Position numbers and translations under genes: made by a program
Shown here: piece by piece, positions 10,579 through 23,396 of the stretch
Layout: the number at the start of each line of letters is the position of its first letter
How positions within the stretch are numbered: the first letter of the stretch is position 1
Notes under the pieces: generated by a model
What the model was told of the DNA's origin: nothing
What the model saw: only the letters and a program-made list of their open reading frames with translations
Database searches by the model: none
Assembly: GCA_947184155.2 (NCBI GenBank)
Contig: CAMXCT020001786.1
Location: 26,959-90,958, forward strand
Reading direction: 5' to 3'
Source: Cladocopium goreaui
Taxonomy: Eukaryota; Sar; Dinophyceae; Suessiales; Symbiodiniaceae
Length of the DNA stretch: 64,000 nt

Positions 10579-10767
10579 TGTGAATCTAGGGCCAGTGAAT
10601 CGACACGTCAACTCATTTACATTCACAATTCAATCGACTGCTGTGTGCAGCGTGGGTGCGGCCCAAGCGGGCCCTGTGCTACTGGGCGAAGCGTAGCAAA
10701 ACAGCAGAGGTGCGCTGTTTGCTAGTTGACGTAGGTTGGTGCTGCCACTGCAGTTTGTCGCTCTGCA
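10579..10767 (+). repeat. 3' LTR of the copia element
   Basis: 189 bp, TG...CA, apparently identical to the 5' LTR. It is followed by the GTTTC target duplication at 10768-10772. Confidence 0.93.
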
Positions 10768-11195
10768 GTTTCATTTAGGTCTTCTTTAGGGTTTCATTTA
10801 GGGTTTCTTTTGGATGTCGTTTTTGGCTTCTTTGGGATGTCATTTAGGGTCTCTTTAAGGTTTCATTAAGGGTTTCTTTAGGGTTTCATTTAGGGTTTCT
10901 TTAGGGTGTCGTTTTTGGCTTCTTTGGGATGTCATTTAGGGTCTCTTTAAGGTTTCATTTAGGGTTTCTTTAGGGTTTCTTTAGGGTTTAATTTAGGGTT
11001 TCTTTAGGGTTTCATTTAGGGTTTCTTTAAGGTTTCTTTTAGGGTTTCATTTAGGGTTTCTTTAGGGTGTCACTTCGGTTTTCTTTTAGGGTTTCATTTC
11101 GGGTGTCGTTTACGGTTTCTTTAGGGTTTCTTTTAAGGTTTATTTGAAGGTTTCTTTAGGGTGTTGTTTAGGGTTTCTTTAGGTTTTCTTATTGA
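10768..11195 (+). repeat. Interstitial telomere-like minisatellite, right half
   Basis: It begins with the second GTTTC target-duplication copy and continues the TTTAGGG-type phrases of the left half. Its variants include TTTGGGATGTCATTTAGGG. It fades out near 11195. Confidence 0.85.
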
Positions 11196-11339
11196 TGGTT
11201 TCGCTATTTTCTTACAACAGCATGCATACAAGCTCCTATACTCTATGTCTGTAGTTTTTGTGCAGTTTACACGAAATATATATATATATATGCAATGTAT
11301 TACATGAAATGTTATATGCACCCCTACAATACTAAACCC

Positions 11340-11600
11340 AACAGACGCCAAGAGCCAAGTGAAGTGAACGGCCAAAACAAAAGCCAAGTGAAACCAAAAC
11401 CAAGAGCCAAAAGCCATGAGCCATGAGCCATAAGCCAAGTGAAGCCAAGTGAAGCCAAGTGAAGCTAAGTGAAGCCAAAGCCAAAAGCCAAAAGCCAAGT
11501 GGGCACGCAAATGGGAGATTCTAGCTCCAAAATGCATGCAAAACACAGATTTTAGCTCCAAGATGCAGCAAATAGCAAGGAAAGCTGCTCCAGGCTGAAA
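11340..11600 (-). repeat. AGCCAAGTGA short tandem repeats and right inverted arm
   Basis: AGCCAAGTGAA and AGCCAAAAGCC units recur from 11340 to 11500. From about 11505 to 11600 the sequence is the inverted counterpart of 345-560 (GCAAATAGCAAGGAAA here, TTTCCTTGCTATTTGC there, with a few mismatches). Confidence 0.6.
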
Positions 11601-11659
11601 AAAAATAATAGTAAAACAAATATATATATATATGTATATATATATATACCCTCCTTTAT

Positions 11660-11692
<33 letters not shown>

Positions 11693-14600
11693 GTTTATAT
11701 TATATATATATCTACCATAAAAATAAAACCGTATAGAACCTAGTTGTTGGTGTTGTGTTTGCCAACTTAGCGGTTCCGAACTGGGGCACTACCTGGTAGG
11801 AATACCCTTAAAAGCAGGGACCCCTGAAAGATTCTTAAGTTGGTTTCAAAAATGTTAGATCGATGTGGGTGAACTGGGATTATAGCAGATATATCTTTAG
11901 TTGGATAGGTTATAAGCTAGTCCACACTGGGGGGTCCATCTTGTATCCCATCCTACTATACATGCTGGTTGATAGCGAATGTTTTGTGGTTGATACCGGA
12001 ACTCCTATTTGGGATGTTTGCTATGAGCCCCAAATCGTTAGCTACTGTTTATCAGTGGGTGTGTCATGGACGATGTGACTGGGTGACTGGATGCGCCTCG
12101 GCTTGGGAAGGTGACTGGAATTACCCAGCTGTTCTGAACATAGTTGTGGTCGTCCCATGTTGTCCCGTTGGCGATTTCAAATTCACATATTGACCCCTCT
12201 GGAGCCCCTTTGATGGGAAATGTTAAAAGAAAAATGCGATGACCACAGCACAGTTGGAATCGGCATCCGAACTGTCTGGCAGGTAAAGCTTGGGGTCTAA
12301 AAAAGTGGCCTGAAGGCATGTACATTCACAACTGTGACCAGCTGGCCCCAACATCTGTTTTGTTTTTACGGCTATGGGTCGGGGTCGAAATTTAGGTCAA
12401 GAAAGATGATTGGTACATATATTACATCATAATACTACTATTTGCTGGGGATCTCAAAAGGATAGAGTTGTGAAAAGTCAGGAAACCTGCTTTGTTGTAC
12501 TCTCCCACCCTTCCGGGTACCCAGTCCGCCGACAACAGGCAAGTCCAGTCCGAACAGTCCGAACAGTGCGGACACCGTTCAGACTTGCCGAGCATTGCAA
12601 TTGGAGTTTCACCTGGTTTACCCTCTGGTAATTTGACATAAATATGTAAAATATTGGAAAATCACTACTTTTTTAAGGTATGTCAACTTGCAGTATCAGG
12701 ACGTTACCCCGTCCTATAGATTTCACAGACTGAAATCAGCTTTGGGATCGAAAGTTGTAGCCAATTGGTGGGCCCATCATTCTGCAACCCCCCGCAACAG
12801 CCGAGAGGCAACCATGCTCCATAGGCCACACAGGCCAGAAATAACCAGATCTCAGCTGTTGCAACAGAGGGTTGGTTTCTCGAAAACTGCTTGGGGAACC
12901 CTGGCAGGAATCATTTTTCTGGTAGAACCCCCTATTTTTTTTAATACATCATGCCTAACTCAATGCTAGATAGGCTATCAACGCAAGTGGATGGATAGAC
13001 TGCAGTGACCGTTGTAAGCCCCATCTTACACATTTTTAGGAGGTCCTTCCGCAAGTCAGAGGACTTTAATAATTGGGTCCATGCTCAACCGGCTCAACCT
13101 GGACTCAAATCTTGAGTTTGCTGTGTCGTGTGGTTTGTTTCCCTACGAATCCAAGTAAGGTAACCCGCGAATTGGACCTTAAATAATATATGGTTCAAAA
13201 TCTATGAGTCCTGGAGCGATGTAGGCCTTGCAAAGGTTACAAAGATAAGAGGGTGCGTACCACATTTGTTGTAGTGGTTGTATAGATAGCACTAGAGATA
13301 ACTAGTCACTGACTAGATTAATTATGAAGCCGTATTGTCCGTGGTGTCCTTTTGGAGTTGTCAGATTGCACTTGTCAATCACTGACTCATGAATTTCAAT
13401 GCTCATCTAAAAAAACATTTTATCATGTTATCCAGTAGCGGCCAAGCGTTTCAGTCCAACGGCCAATGGAGCCGACTTGACTCTGTGGTCCCTGTGCCCA
13501 TGACTACAAGGTGGTGCCCAAGTTATGCTGGATCATAAACTCCAGGAATTCATATATCTACCATAAACATCCATAAACCATAGCAAACCTAGTTATAAAA
13601 TGTTCCAAACCAACTTTGCTATCTAGGAGGTCCCACCTTGTAACATCACCTCTGGTTGCTTACGACCCCTCGCCTTTTTCTCACGACGGCTCAAGCGTGA
13701 CTCGAACAATGCCCAGTTCAGCGTTCACATAATTTCTCGCTAAAAGCGACTGTTCGTTTCACGGTGGGATCCCATTTAAACAGCTACAATGTACGCCCAA
13801 ACAACTCACCATCACTTCTGCCTCTAACATTAAGTCACATGTATTCTAGTTATACGCTATACCTTGAACATGTACTGAACCCATCGATTTTGGTTTAAAT
13901 CCACATATTTCTCGTTGAAATTGCAGTGGTTCCGGTTTCGTCTCCACGGTTGCCTTCGTCTAAATAAATATGGGGTACCCGATTCCATCCACTGGTGAAT
14001 CATCACGTAGCCTATGAAAATATGTTTTTTTTTTGGGTGGACGATCCCCGATCTTCATACACACATCCCACATTTAACAGAGGTCACCTGGGCTCAACGG
14101 TCAACTGGGCATTGTTTACTTGGTAAAGTCCAAAAGACCTTGGGCCACGTCTTCCACGGCCTTGGCCTCTTGGAAGATGTACCAGTCACAATCCAACGCC
14201 TGACCCGGGTTAGCGGCGGAGGATGACAAAACAGATGGCCATTTATGGCCATGAAAAATGGTGGAATGATAAGTCACCATCAAATTTGGGTACCCTACTT
14301 TGAGACAAACCGACCTGTGATGGAAACTCCTATTATTTGATAGTAATGCTATGTAATGCTACCTAGCTACAGGTCACTTGACCTTGGTATTATAGTTACC
14401 CGAAAATCGTTTGAGTTTATGAAATTTGCTGGGATCGATCAATGTTCATCTCAAAGCCAGTCCAGTTTTATGCCGAATGGCCACCAAATAACTTCCACGA
14501 TGAGAACTCCCCAGGTTTGCCGGTTCAATTTCTAGGTTTTGTTTGTGTCGATGATTTAATTTCCATGTTTCATGGCTCAATATGCCTCAATCCCACTTTT

Positions 14601-15200
14601 TCATGCTTAAATCATCTTGAATTTCCATGTTTATTGCCAGGTAAAATCAAGTCTCTCCCCTTCAGAAACCAGGCCTGGACCTTGGAGCGACTCCTACACG
14701 CTGAGATTTGAAGCCATGAGTCCAACGACTCGGCGCTAATCTTGGTCTTCATCTTGTCGTGTCCCTCCTACGGAGGTTCCCGACCAGCCAAGGCTACGCA
14801 TGTTGTACATACTGTAGGCATACCAGGACCGCACAAGGCGGCGGCAGAAGTTTCCAAGATAGGAACCTTATAGGTGAGTTGTTGTGCTTCGTGGATGGCG
14901 GGGCGAACTGGTGGACCGAAGGGTGCTTGACGCACGTTAACACCTGTTCCCTTTCCGTCCTAAACCCAAGACCCTTCGCACCCCAGCCCCGTTTTTCAAC
15001 CGCGATGGACGCCGAGTGTTGGAAAAAAAAGGCTTCCCACCGATCCTTAAAAAGCCCCTCTTATGGGGCACGTGTCCCGCAAGAAAAAAAAGTACACTCG
15101 GAGGAGAACCTCACGCGTGACGCTAAGTTTAAAAACGAACACGCCCTCGCCAGGCACCCGAAGGTGACAGCGCTGCCTCAGTGGCGTAATCATCTGTTCA
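11600..15200. other. No convincing gene; mixed low-copy sequence
   Basis: A palindromic TA-rich patch lies at 11610-11715. The rest has near-average composition, with only short open frames in all six phases. I saw no domain, splice-consistent exon chain, tRNA or rRNA. A terminal exon of the thioesterase-like gene could lie in its right end, but I could not find it. Confidence 0.4.
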
Positions 15201-15218
15201 TGCATCCACTTGAAGAAT

Positions 15219-15539
15219 ATGTCGTTGGAGTGCGAGAAAGGGGAGCTGACAGGAGAGGAGAGAAGTGCAGCTCAAGCTGGGCAAGAGAAGAGCGACGATG
15301 ACAATGAAAGCGAAGATGAAGCACAGAAGAGAGAAGAGAGCAAGGAGAGTGAGGAGGAAGAAGAAATAGATGATGAGAAGAGTGCCAGTGAAGATGACGA
15401 AGGTGATGAAAGTGACGAAGACGAAGCGAAAGAAAGCGGCAAAGAAGAAGCAGGACATGTGAAGGTGAACAAGCAGCTTCCGCAAACTCTGCAAATTGCG
15501 AGTGTGAGATCCAAGGTGGCGTTGCATCCAAATGCATAG
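15219..15539 (+). CDS. Acidic Glu/Asp-rich ORF, doubtful
   Basis: About 107 codons from ATG 15219 to TAG. It is dominated by E, D, S and K (runs such as ESEEEEEIDDEKSASEDDE) and ends in a less biased tail (QTLQIASVRSKVALHP). It could be a small nuclear acidic protein or a last exon. It could equally be chance reading of a purine-rich GAA/GAT tract. The surrounding genes run on the other strand, which argues against it. Confidence 0.25.
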   Translation: MSLECEKGELTGEERSAAQAGQEKSDDDNESEDEAQKREESKESEEEEEIDDEKSASEDDEGDESDEDEAKESGKEEAGHVKVNKQLPQTLQIASVRSKVALHPNA

Positions 15540-16240
15540 TCAAGTTGCACCTTTAATCAAACTTGGTAACAGGTTTGTTTTGCTAATGAAGGCAAAGGAG
15601 CTGGAGGGCAATGAAATTTTTTGACTGCTGTCTGTGAGGAAGCCTTTTTCTTCCCATTTTCTTTACTTTTTCCTCGCCGCTATCCCGCTGCGGGCCCCGC
15701 CTCCACCACGATCTTTGTAGTCATCGCGCCTGTCTCCGCACTCGCTGCCTTCGCGAGCCTACTTTTTGACCCTCGGAGCCACAAAAGATTGGAAATGCGA
15801 AGTGTTTCGCCGTTTTTTCTACCTTTTCGCGCGCATTGCTCTTCTTTCTACTGACTCTTTCTCTTCTGACTTTTTCTCTTCTCTGACTGCTCTAACAACT
15901 GTTGCTGCATCTGTCCATAAGTTGGAAGTGTGACTTCTAAATTTCCTTAGATGATATAGACAAATAAATATAAACATAACTCATGTATTACTCATGTAAT
16001 TATATGTAATTATAAGATATTATAGACGTATTTACAGCATCATATCTAATACTTAGATAGCTGTAGATTCTAGATTCATTTCCTCTACAAACATTGCGAT
16101 CATTGGTGTCGAACCAGGCAACTCATGGCAACTCAGGGGGTGTTACCATTCAATCAAGGTTCTTTTCTGTAGATTCCTTTGAACCAGTTCCATTCAGTTC
16201 CACTATGAACATCAGCTACCCGAGCTGCTCACCACCCTCA
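15540..16240. other. No gene seen
   Basis: A C/T-rich stretch at 15630-15900 is followed by an AT-rich stretch at 15950-16080. Only short open frames occur, with no recognisable motif. Confidence 0.4.
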
Positions 16241-16241
16241 C

Positions 16242-16300
16242 CTCTGCCAGCAAACATCATTTTGTGGGCTATCAACCACTCACCACCATACGGGGTTGGT
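16242..16300 (-). CDS. Candidate short exon, possibly 3' part of the thioesterase-like gene
   Basis: 59 nt with strong signals: acceptor AATTTTCAG|A and donor GCAGAG|GTGAGG. The open frame reads PTPYGGEWLIAHKMMFAGR. Its entry phase (2) does not match the exit phase I assign to 16819-16772, so it is not joined to the model. A His lies where the last catalytic residue could be, but there is no GGHFF motif. Confidence 0.3.
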
Positions 16301-16771
16301 CTGAAAATTGGCTACCCCGCAATTCTATCTGCCCCAGCAAAATGGCAGACATATTCTGAATTTTGGGACAAAACCAACTGATGTTTAAAGCACTTGACCA
16401 GGACGGGGAAACGAAGAAAAATGAAGACCTTGGCCAGTCAAAGCGATGGCGAAGGTCTTCATGGCAAGTCTGAAAACAGCTCTTAAATCATCGTTGATCC
16501 ACTGGTCAATAATTCATGATCTTACCCATCAAAATATTCTCTGGTTGAATCTTTTTGGGGGTCTACCGGCCCCAGTTTCAGACACGCACACACACATCTG
16601 TGAATCCGCTTTGGAGAAAGTAGAGAGCAAAGGGTGTTGGGGGTGGCAACAATTTCCAGAACGCAGATGAATTCGCACGGCGGAGGCGGAGGATGATGTA
16701 ATATGATATATATATATATACATATACAGATAATGATATATGCTGATCACAAGCCGAGCAACAGCTACAAC

Positions 16772-19159
16772 CCAGCTGCAATTGTAGCCCCAAACTTCAG
16801 CCATCTCGAGCTGGGGAATCTGGGGAGAATGTTGTTTCCATCGCCATAAGCCATGAAAACCCTCCCCAAGTCACAAAAAAAACCTCTGCATGGACCCTGT
16901 CCTTGGTGCCGTAGAAGACCAGCACAGGGCATTTCAGTGGACCCAAGGAGGGGTCGAATTTATAGTTCTCCTCCAGCTTGCAGTCTGCGGTGATCACTGG
17001 CACGAACCTTGGGTCCACTGAAACGGAAAGAGCACCCGCACCTGGCCGGATTTCGGGAATATGTTGCAATAAACTCTGTATACCATCTTTTTTCCCGGCA
17101 AGTATCAGTGTTATATCAGTGTTTCCTCTAGATGCTCCAAAACAAATTGGGTACAGGTTGTTCCACAAAATCGATTTGAACTCTACAAAAGGTGACGTCT
17201 CCCAATCGACCCTGCCATGCTTTGCGATTCCCATTGTCGAATTTGAAGTTCATTCGATTCCCGTTCAAGGTAAATACTGCTAGACCAAATGTGGCATACT
17301 AAGACACCACTGGTGTGTTCACAAGAGGCAACCCATCAAACACGTCCATCAAAATGTGATCGTACCAGTACCACCAAGTGTGCAACCTGCGTTGGGCAAC
17401 ACCTCAACGTCTTGGGCCTGCCAAGGAGCATTTTCTTCATGCCAGGATCCTGCAAAATGAACTCAGTTCCCCCCTTGTCTTTCAGCATCTTTTCAAACCT
17501 GAGATTGAGAAGGTCATTCAGGTTTGCAAGCCCCAAGAAGAAGGGTTGATGGTGGTGAAAAAACTCGTGCATACCATGTATACATATCATCATGGATGGA
17601 TGGATGGATGGATGGATGGATGGATGGATAGACAGACGGACGAATGGACGGACGGACGGATGGATGGATCGATAGACAGACAGACGGACGGACAGACAGA
17701 CAGACAGATAGACAGACAGATAGATAGATGGATGGATAGATAGACAGATAGGCAGGCAGATAGATAGATAGATAGATAGATCGATAGATAGATCGATGGA
17801 TCGATGGATGGATGGATAGATAGATAGATAGATCGATCGATCGATCCACAGATCCATAGGTGCATAGGTCCATAGGTCCATAGATAAAAAGATCGATTGA
17901 TCCATAGATCCATAGATCGATAGATCGATAGATCCATATCGATAGATTGATAGATCGATAGATCGACCGACCGATCGATCGATAGATGATGAAATAGACA
18001 GGCAGATAGATAAATAAATAAATAAATAGATAGATAGATAGTCAGATAAGTAGATAGATAAATAGGTAGGTAGAGAAATAGATAGACAGACACACAGACA
18101 CATAGATAGATAGATGTGCTAGAGTCATAAAGTCACAGAGAGTCATAGAGAGTCATAGCGAGTCAAAGAGATTCATAGAGACTCATATAGAGTCATATAG
18201 AGTCAAATAGAATCATATAGAGTTCTAAAGAGTCATATAGAGATAGGAAGAGATAGATAGAGATAGATAGGGATAGAAAGAAATAGATAGGGATAGATAG
18301 AGATCAGTAGAGGTAGGAAGAGGTAGATAGAAATAGATAATGATAGACAGAGATAGGTAGAGAAAGATAAAGATAGAGAGATATAGAGAGAGAGAGAGAG
18401 CCTGAGATAGTTAGACATAGATACAGATAGATAAGAGATAGATAAGAGTTGGATAGAGATGGACAGAGATAGATAGAGATAGATAGAGATAGACAGATAA
18501 AGATAGATAGAGATAGAGATAGAGATAGAGATAGAGATAGATAGATAGATAGAGATAGAGATAGAGATAGAGATAGATAGATAGATAGATAGAGAATAGA
18601 TGTAGATGTAGATAGAGATAGATAGAGATAGATAGACCGAGATAGATATAGATAGAGATAGATAGAGATAGATACAGATAGATACAGATAGATAGAGATA
18701 GATAGAGATAGATAGAGATAGATACAGATAGATAGAGATAGATAGAGATAGATAGAGATAGATAGAGATAGATTGAGATAGATAGAAAAAGATAGAGATA
18801 GATAGAGATAGATAGAGATAGATACAGATAGATAGAGATAGATAGAGATAGATAGAGATAGATAAAGATAGATTGAGATAGATAGAAAAAGATAGAGATA
18901 GATAGAGATAGATAGAGATAGATACAGATAGATAGAGATAGATAGAGATAGATAGAGATAGATAAAGATAGATAAAGATAGATAGAGATAGAGATAGATA
19001 GATAGAGATAGCTAGAGATAGATAGAGATATAGATGTAGATAGAGATAGATAGAGATAGATAGAGATAGATAGAGATAGACCGAGATAGATAGAGATAGA
19101 TAGAGATAGATAGAGATAGATACAGATAGATACAGATAGATAGAGATAGATAGAGATAG

Positions 19160-19194
<35 letters not shown>

Positions 19195-22100
19195 CAGATG
19201 GATAGATAGACAGATAGACAGATAGACAGATAGACAGATAGACAGATAGACAGATAGACAGATAGACAGATAGACAGATAGATAGATAGACAGATAGACA
19301 GATAGACAGATAGACAGATAGACAGACAGACAGACAGACAGATAGATAGATAGATAGATAGAGAGAGATATATATATATGGAGAGATGTAGAGATGTAGA
19401 GATGTAGAGATGTAGAGATGTAGAGATGTAGGGATAGAGATTGATAGGGACGTAGAGATTTAGAGATACAGAGATATAGAGATATAGGGATATGGAGATT
19501 TACAGATAGAGAGATATGGAGATATAGAGATATAAAGATATAGATTTGGAGACGTCGTATGTGACTATGTAGGCATATCAATATATCGTATGTATATATG
19601 TGCATATACATCTTATACATTTAATACTATTGTAATAGTATATATATATAACATTATATAACATATTATTATTATATATAGACGTGTACATCATCAGGGC
19701 ATATATCATACATCATGCACTTGTCATGCACTTGTCATTTTTGATCATTGACCACCAAGCAGATCCATGTTCCACCAAGGTGAGCAGTGCACAAAATCAG
19801 CCCCATCAACTCACCATAGGTGATCCAGTTGAAAAGCCGGTGCTGAGTTGTCAACAGGTGGTATACAGTTTATGGTCATCCATCCCATACAGGGGAATTC
19901 CAACAATCGCACTGGGTATATAAATCCCTATGGCTTGATGAGGATCCCCCAAAGACTGGGTATCCAATCCAACTTGCTCACCGTGTCAGGTGTATCTCGG
20001 TTGATAAGGAAATTGTAAGTATCATATCCCCATCTTTCAAGGGAAGTTTGATATAAGCATCAAAATCCCCAGGTCTTAAGGGCTCCGGGTTCTAATATGT
20101 TTCTCATTAGTTTTGATCAGTTGACATCCCACTTAGCTAAGGTTCATAAAAACCATCAACAATCAATTGAAAAAAAAAAAAAACATAGTTCAAAAAAGAA
20201 AAACATTGTACTTACAATAGCATCAAAATGAAATCTCCCAATATCCTAACTCTTCAAGGTTTGTTACACTCAACTTTGAGAAATCATGTTTTAAGGCTCA
20301 GTTCCAACATGTTCCAACATGTTCCAATCATCAAAAGCAGCCAGGAAATTGCCGATCAAATCATGCTGACATGTCCAGCCTTACAGGTTTCCCGGCTTCC
20401 CCGGCTCAGTAGTTCATCATCCCCAGGTATATTTGGAGGGCTACCCTTTGGTAAACATACAAAAAACTATGGACAAATCACCATTTTTTCGTGGGAAAAC
20501 TCACTATAAATGGCCATTGTCCATGGCTAACTCTTAAATTACCATACTCCATTTATATCCATAGAAATAGTTTTTATGTTCCCATTAAAAATGGTGGATC
20601 TTTCCATCGTTTTTTCTATGTTGACCAGGCCGGGTAGCCAGTGATTTGACCAAGGCACTGCGCCTCGTTGAGCCTTCCCAGCCCCTGGTTCCGCGGCCAG
20701 GTGGGACCCTCGGCCGACACCGCCACGACGCCCAGGGGGCCCAGCTCCAACTGCTGGAGCCGCCTACGTTTTTCGGGGAAAAAGCTGGGAAAACCTCGGG
20801 GAAAGTGGAATTCTTGGAGGAAAAACTTGGAGTATCTGGCAGAAAACCTAGAAAATGATGAGAAAATGAATGGGAGCCAAGGAGTTTTGGCCCAAACAAT
20901 GTGGAGTTGTGTGTGATAGAACATGCGAGTTCACCAACAAATGCTGAGAACTCAGCCGTTGTGCGAATGAAACAGTGTAGTCCATGTCCATGGATCGTAG
21001 GAATTACTCATCGGGATGACCATCATCATGATCATAGTCATTCATCCCTCCAAATCAGACTGGGACTTCATGCCTTGCTACCTCCATCGCCAAAATGGAA
21101 CCAAACGAAAAGCCTGGCGCATCGGCACCGAGGGATACGGCGAACATGTTTTACACACATTTTTCCGGGTTCTTCGATCACTCAAAAATTTGAATTCCGC
21201 GAAAATCGGATCACATTGTCACATTCTTACATGGTAATGATATAATTCTGATGTATGCAAGATTGCCGGGAGAGTCTTCGTTTTTTTTGCGGTCGGCCAC
21301 GACCATGCCAAGTGTTTGGTGGGCACCGAATCCATGTACAATTGGTGTCTCCCGAATCAATCATTGCGAACCCGCCGAACACATTCATTCAGTGCTCCAT
21401 GCCTCTCAACCCTCTCAACCCAAGGTTGATGGCGATGGTTGCTGATGATTTACCCTCGGATAATCAAACACAGCCAGCTCCCGCGCCTAGAAACATCACT
21501 GGCAGCCCTCCTTTCAGAGCTTCCTATCAGATCCGAAAGAAATGGGAGACCCGGAGAGGTAACTCGGTCACATCGCCCTGGAAAATGTCCCATTTATAGA
21601 CCATTTATGATGATTTACCTTATTTGATCTTATTTGTAGATGATTTACTAAGGATTGCCATGATCGATGGCTATGTGAAAGTTTACTGGAGGGTACTTGG
21701 GAGTACATCCCTTTTTGATCCTTTTTGTGGGTAGGAATACGGTAGGAATCATTTTGAGCAAGTAGAGTCTCAAGTGATTGGAGAAAGCTTACAGGTGCCT
21801 CAAGTCTGAAACGGAGTCTACTGAAACCAGCTTGTCGAAGGTCGTGTCAGTGCATTTTGTGGCATGTTTACTATGATTTACCATGATTTACCATGATTTA
21901 CCATGTTTATGTTGAGGAAGTTCAAGGTAAAGTTACTCCGTGCTCCGAGAAGGTCCGGATCGCCTCAAGGGCCGTGGCAATGTCCTTGACGTATGCGTCG
22001 CAATCCTTGGTGGATGGAGCATGTGGCGGAAACCCATAGCTAGGTGAACGTTTTCTGTAGACTCTTTGCCTAGGACCTCAAAAAAAAGGGCCGGAATTCA

Positions 22101-23271
22101 GGTAGGTGTCCTGACACATGGTAACCCCCATGATGCTGGTCAATCAGAATCTCCGCATGATTTCAAACGAAGATCTAGACCAAGGTGACCCGTGAATGGT
22201 GAATCGTGCTAACTCTCCCAGATAACGCAGTCCGCTGAGTCAGGGAATCGAGATACGGGCCATGATTGGTCGGTTTCTCCACTCATAACATCTTATGACA
22301 TCCCTTAAAGCATCTTATAGGAGGATAAAATGATATAAAATCCATTATCATGAAATTCTGACGTTAATGTTTATAGATCATCTATTCATCTATCCATCTA
22401 TCCATCTATCCATCTATCCTATCTTATCCCGCCCTATCTTATCCTACCCTATCTTGTCTGATCATATCTTATCTATGTACAAAATTTACATATTATAGTA
22501 TAATAGAATATTAAATCATATTATATTATATTAGGTTTCATATATTATATTAAACATTATATACTATATATTATAGTATATTACATATTATATATTATGT
22601 CATATATCAAATATCATATATTATGTATCATATATAATATTATATATTATATATTATATTTAATATCATATATATTATATTATATAGTATATATTATATA
22701 GTATATATTATAGATTATATATTATATATTATATTGTATATATTATATTGTATATGTTATATATCATATGTTATATATTATATATTATATATTATATATT
22801 ATGTAACATATATTATATATTATATTTTATATATTATTCATTATATATTAAATATATGTTATATATTATATATTATATATTATATATTATATATTATATA
22901 TTGTATATTGTATATTATATATTACTAGTTATATATGTTATTACTTTATATTATATTCGATTATGGTATATTATAGTGTATCACATAATATTATATTATA
23001 ATATATTTTATTATACATAATATTTTGTATTATATTATATCATATCATATTATATTATATTATATTACATTATATTATATTATGTGATATTATGTCAGTA
23101 AGCATCTTACGGTCATTTTCACGACCATCCCATCTAAAAAAATCTCTCCCCCACCTGGCTTGACGGCCACAGCTGCGGAGTTCAAGGGATCTTTCATCCG
23201 CCTGCCGCGGCCTGGATAGCTCACCTCAGGCGGTGTTCCAGCATTTATATGTATGTGTATATATATATATA

Positions 23272-23303
<32 letters not shown>

Positions 23304-23360
23304 TAGATAGATAGATAGGTAATTAGATGGAAGAGAGAGAGAGAGAGATAGACCGATAGA

Positions 23361-23396
<36 letters not shown>

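Larger units (their letters stand above)
1204..10767 (+). mobile_element. Ty1/copia LTR retrotransposon, nearly complete, frame-broken
   Basis: Two 189-bp LTRs bounded by TG...CA, a 5-bp target duplication, a primer-binding site just inside the 5' LTR, and the domain order gag, zinc knuckle, protease, integrase, reverse transcriptase, RNase H make this Ty1/copia. Integrase lies upstream of reverse transcriptase, unlike Ty3/gypsy. Two further domains sit between protease and integrase: a GRF-type zinc finger and a cytosine-methyltransferase-like domain. The LTRs appear identical by eye, so insertion was recent. Even so, the coding sequence changes frame near 2195, 4495, 5500-5560 and 7216 and is interrupted by a nested insertion at 2629-3494. 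As read, it could not make one gag-pol protein. Either it moved with help from other copies, or some indels are assembly errors. Confidence 0.95.

Noticed and set aside
11750..11835. Possible 5S rRNA or tRNA (CCTGGTAGGAATACC)
   Set aside because: Only a short resemblance. No internal promoter boxes or cloverleaf could be drawn. No tRNA or rRNA gene was recognised anywhere in the window.
14470..14495. Minus-strand FGGHSA, reminiscent of the thioesterase His motif
   Set aside because: The frame stops at once, and no splice join to 16772 was found. Probably chance.
17336..19620. Minus-strand frames reading [12 protein letters not shown], up to 255 aa
   Set aside because: GATA/GACA repeat artefacts with no domain and no biased ends.
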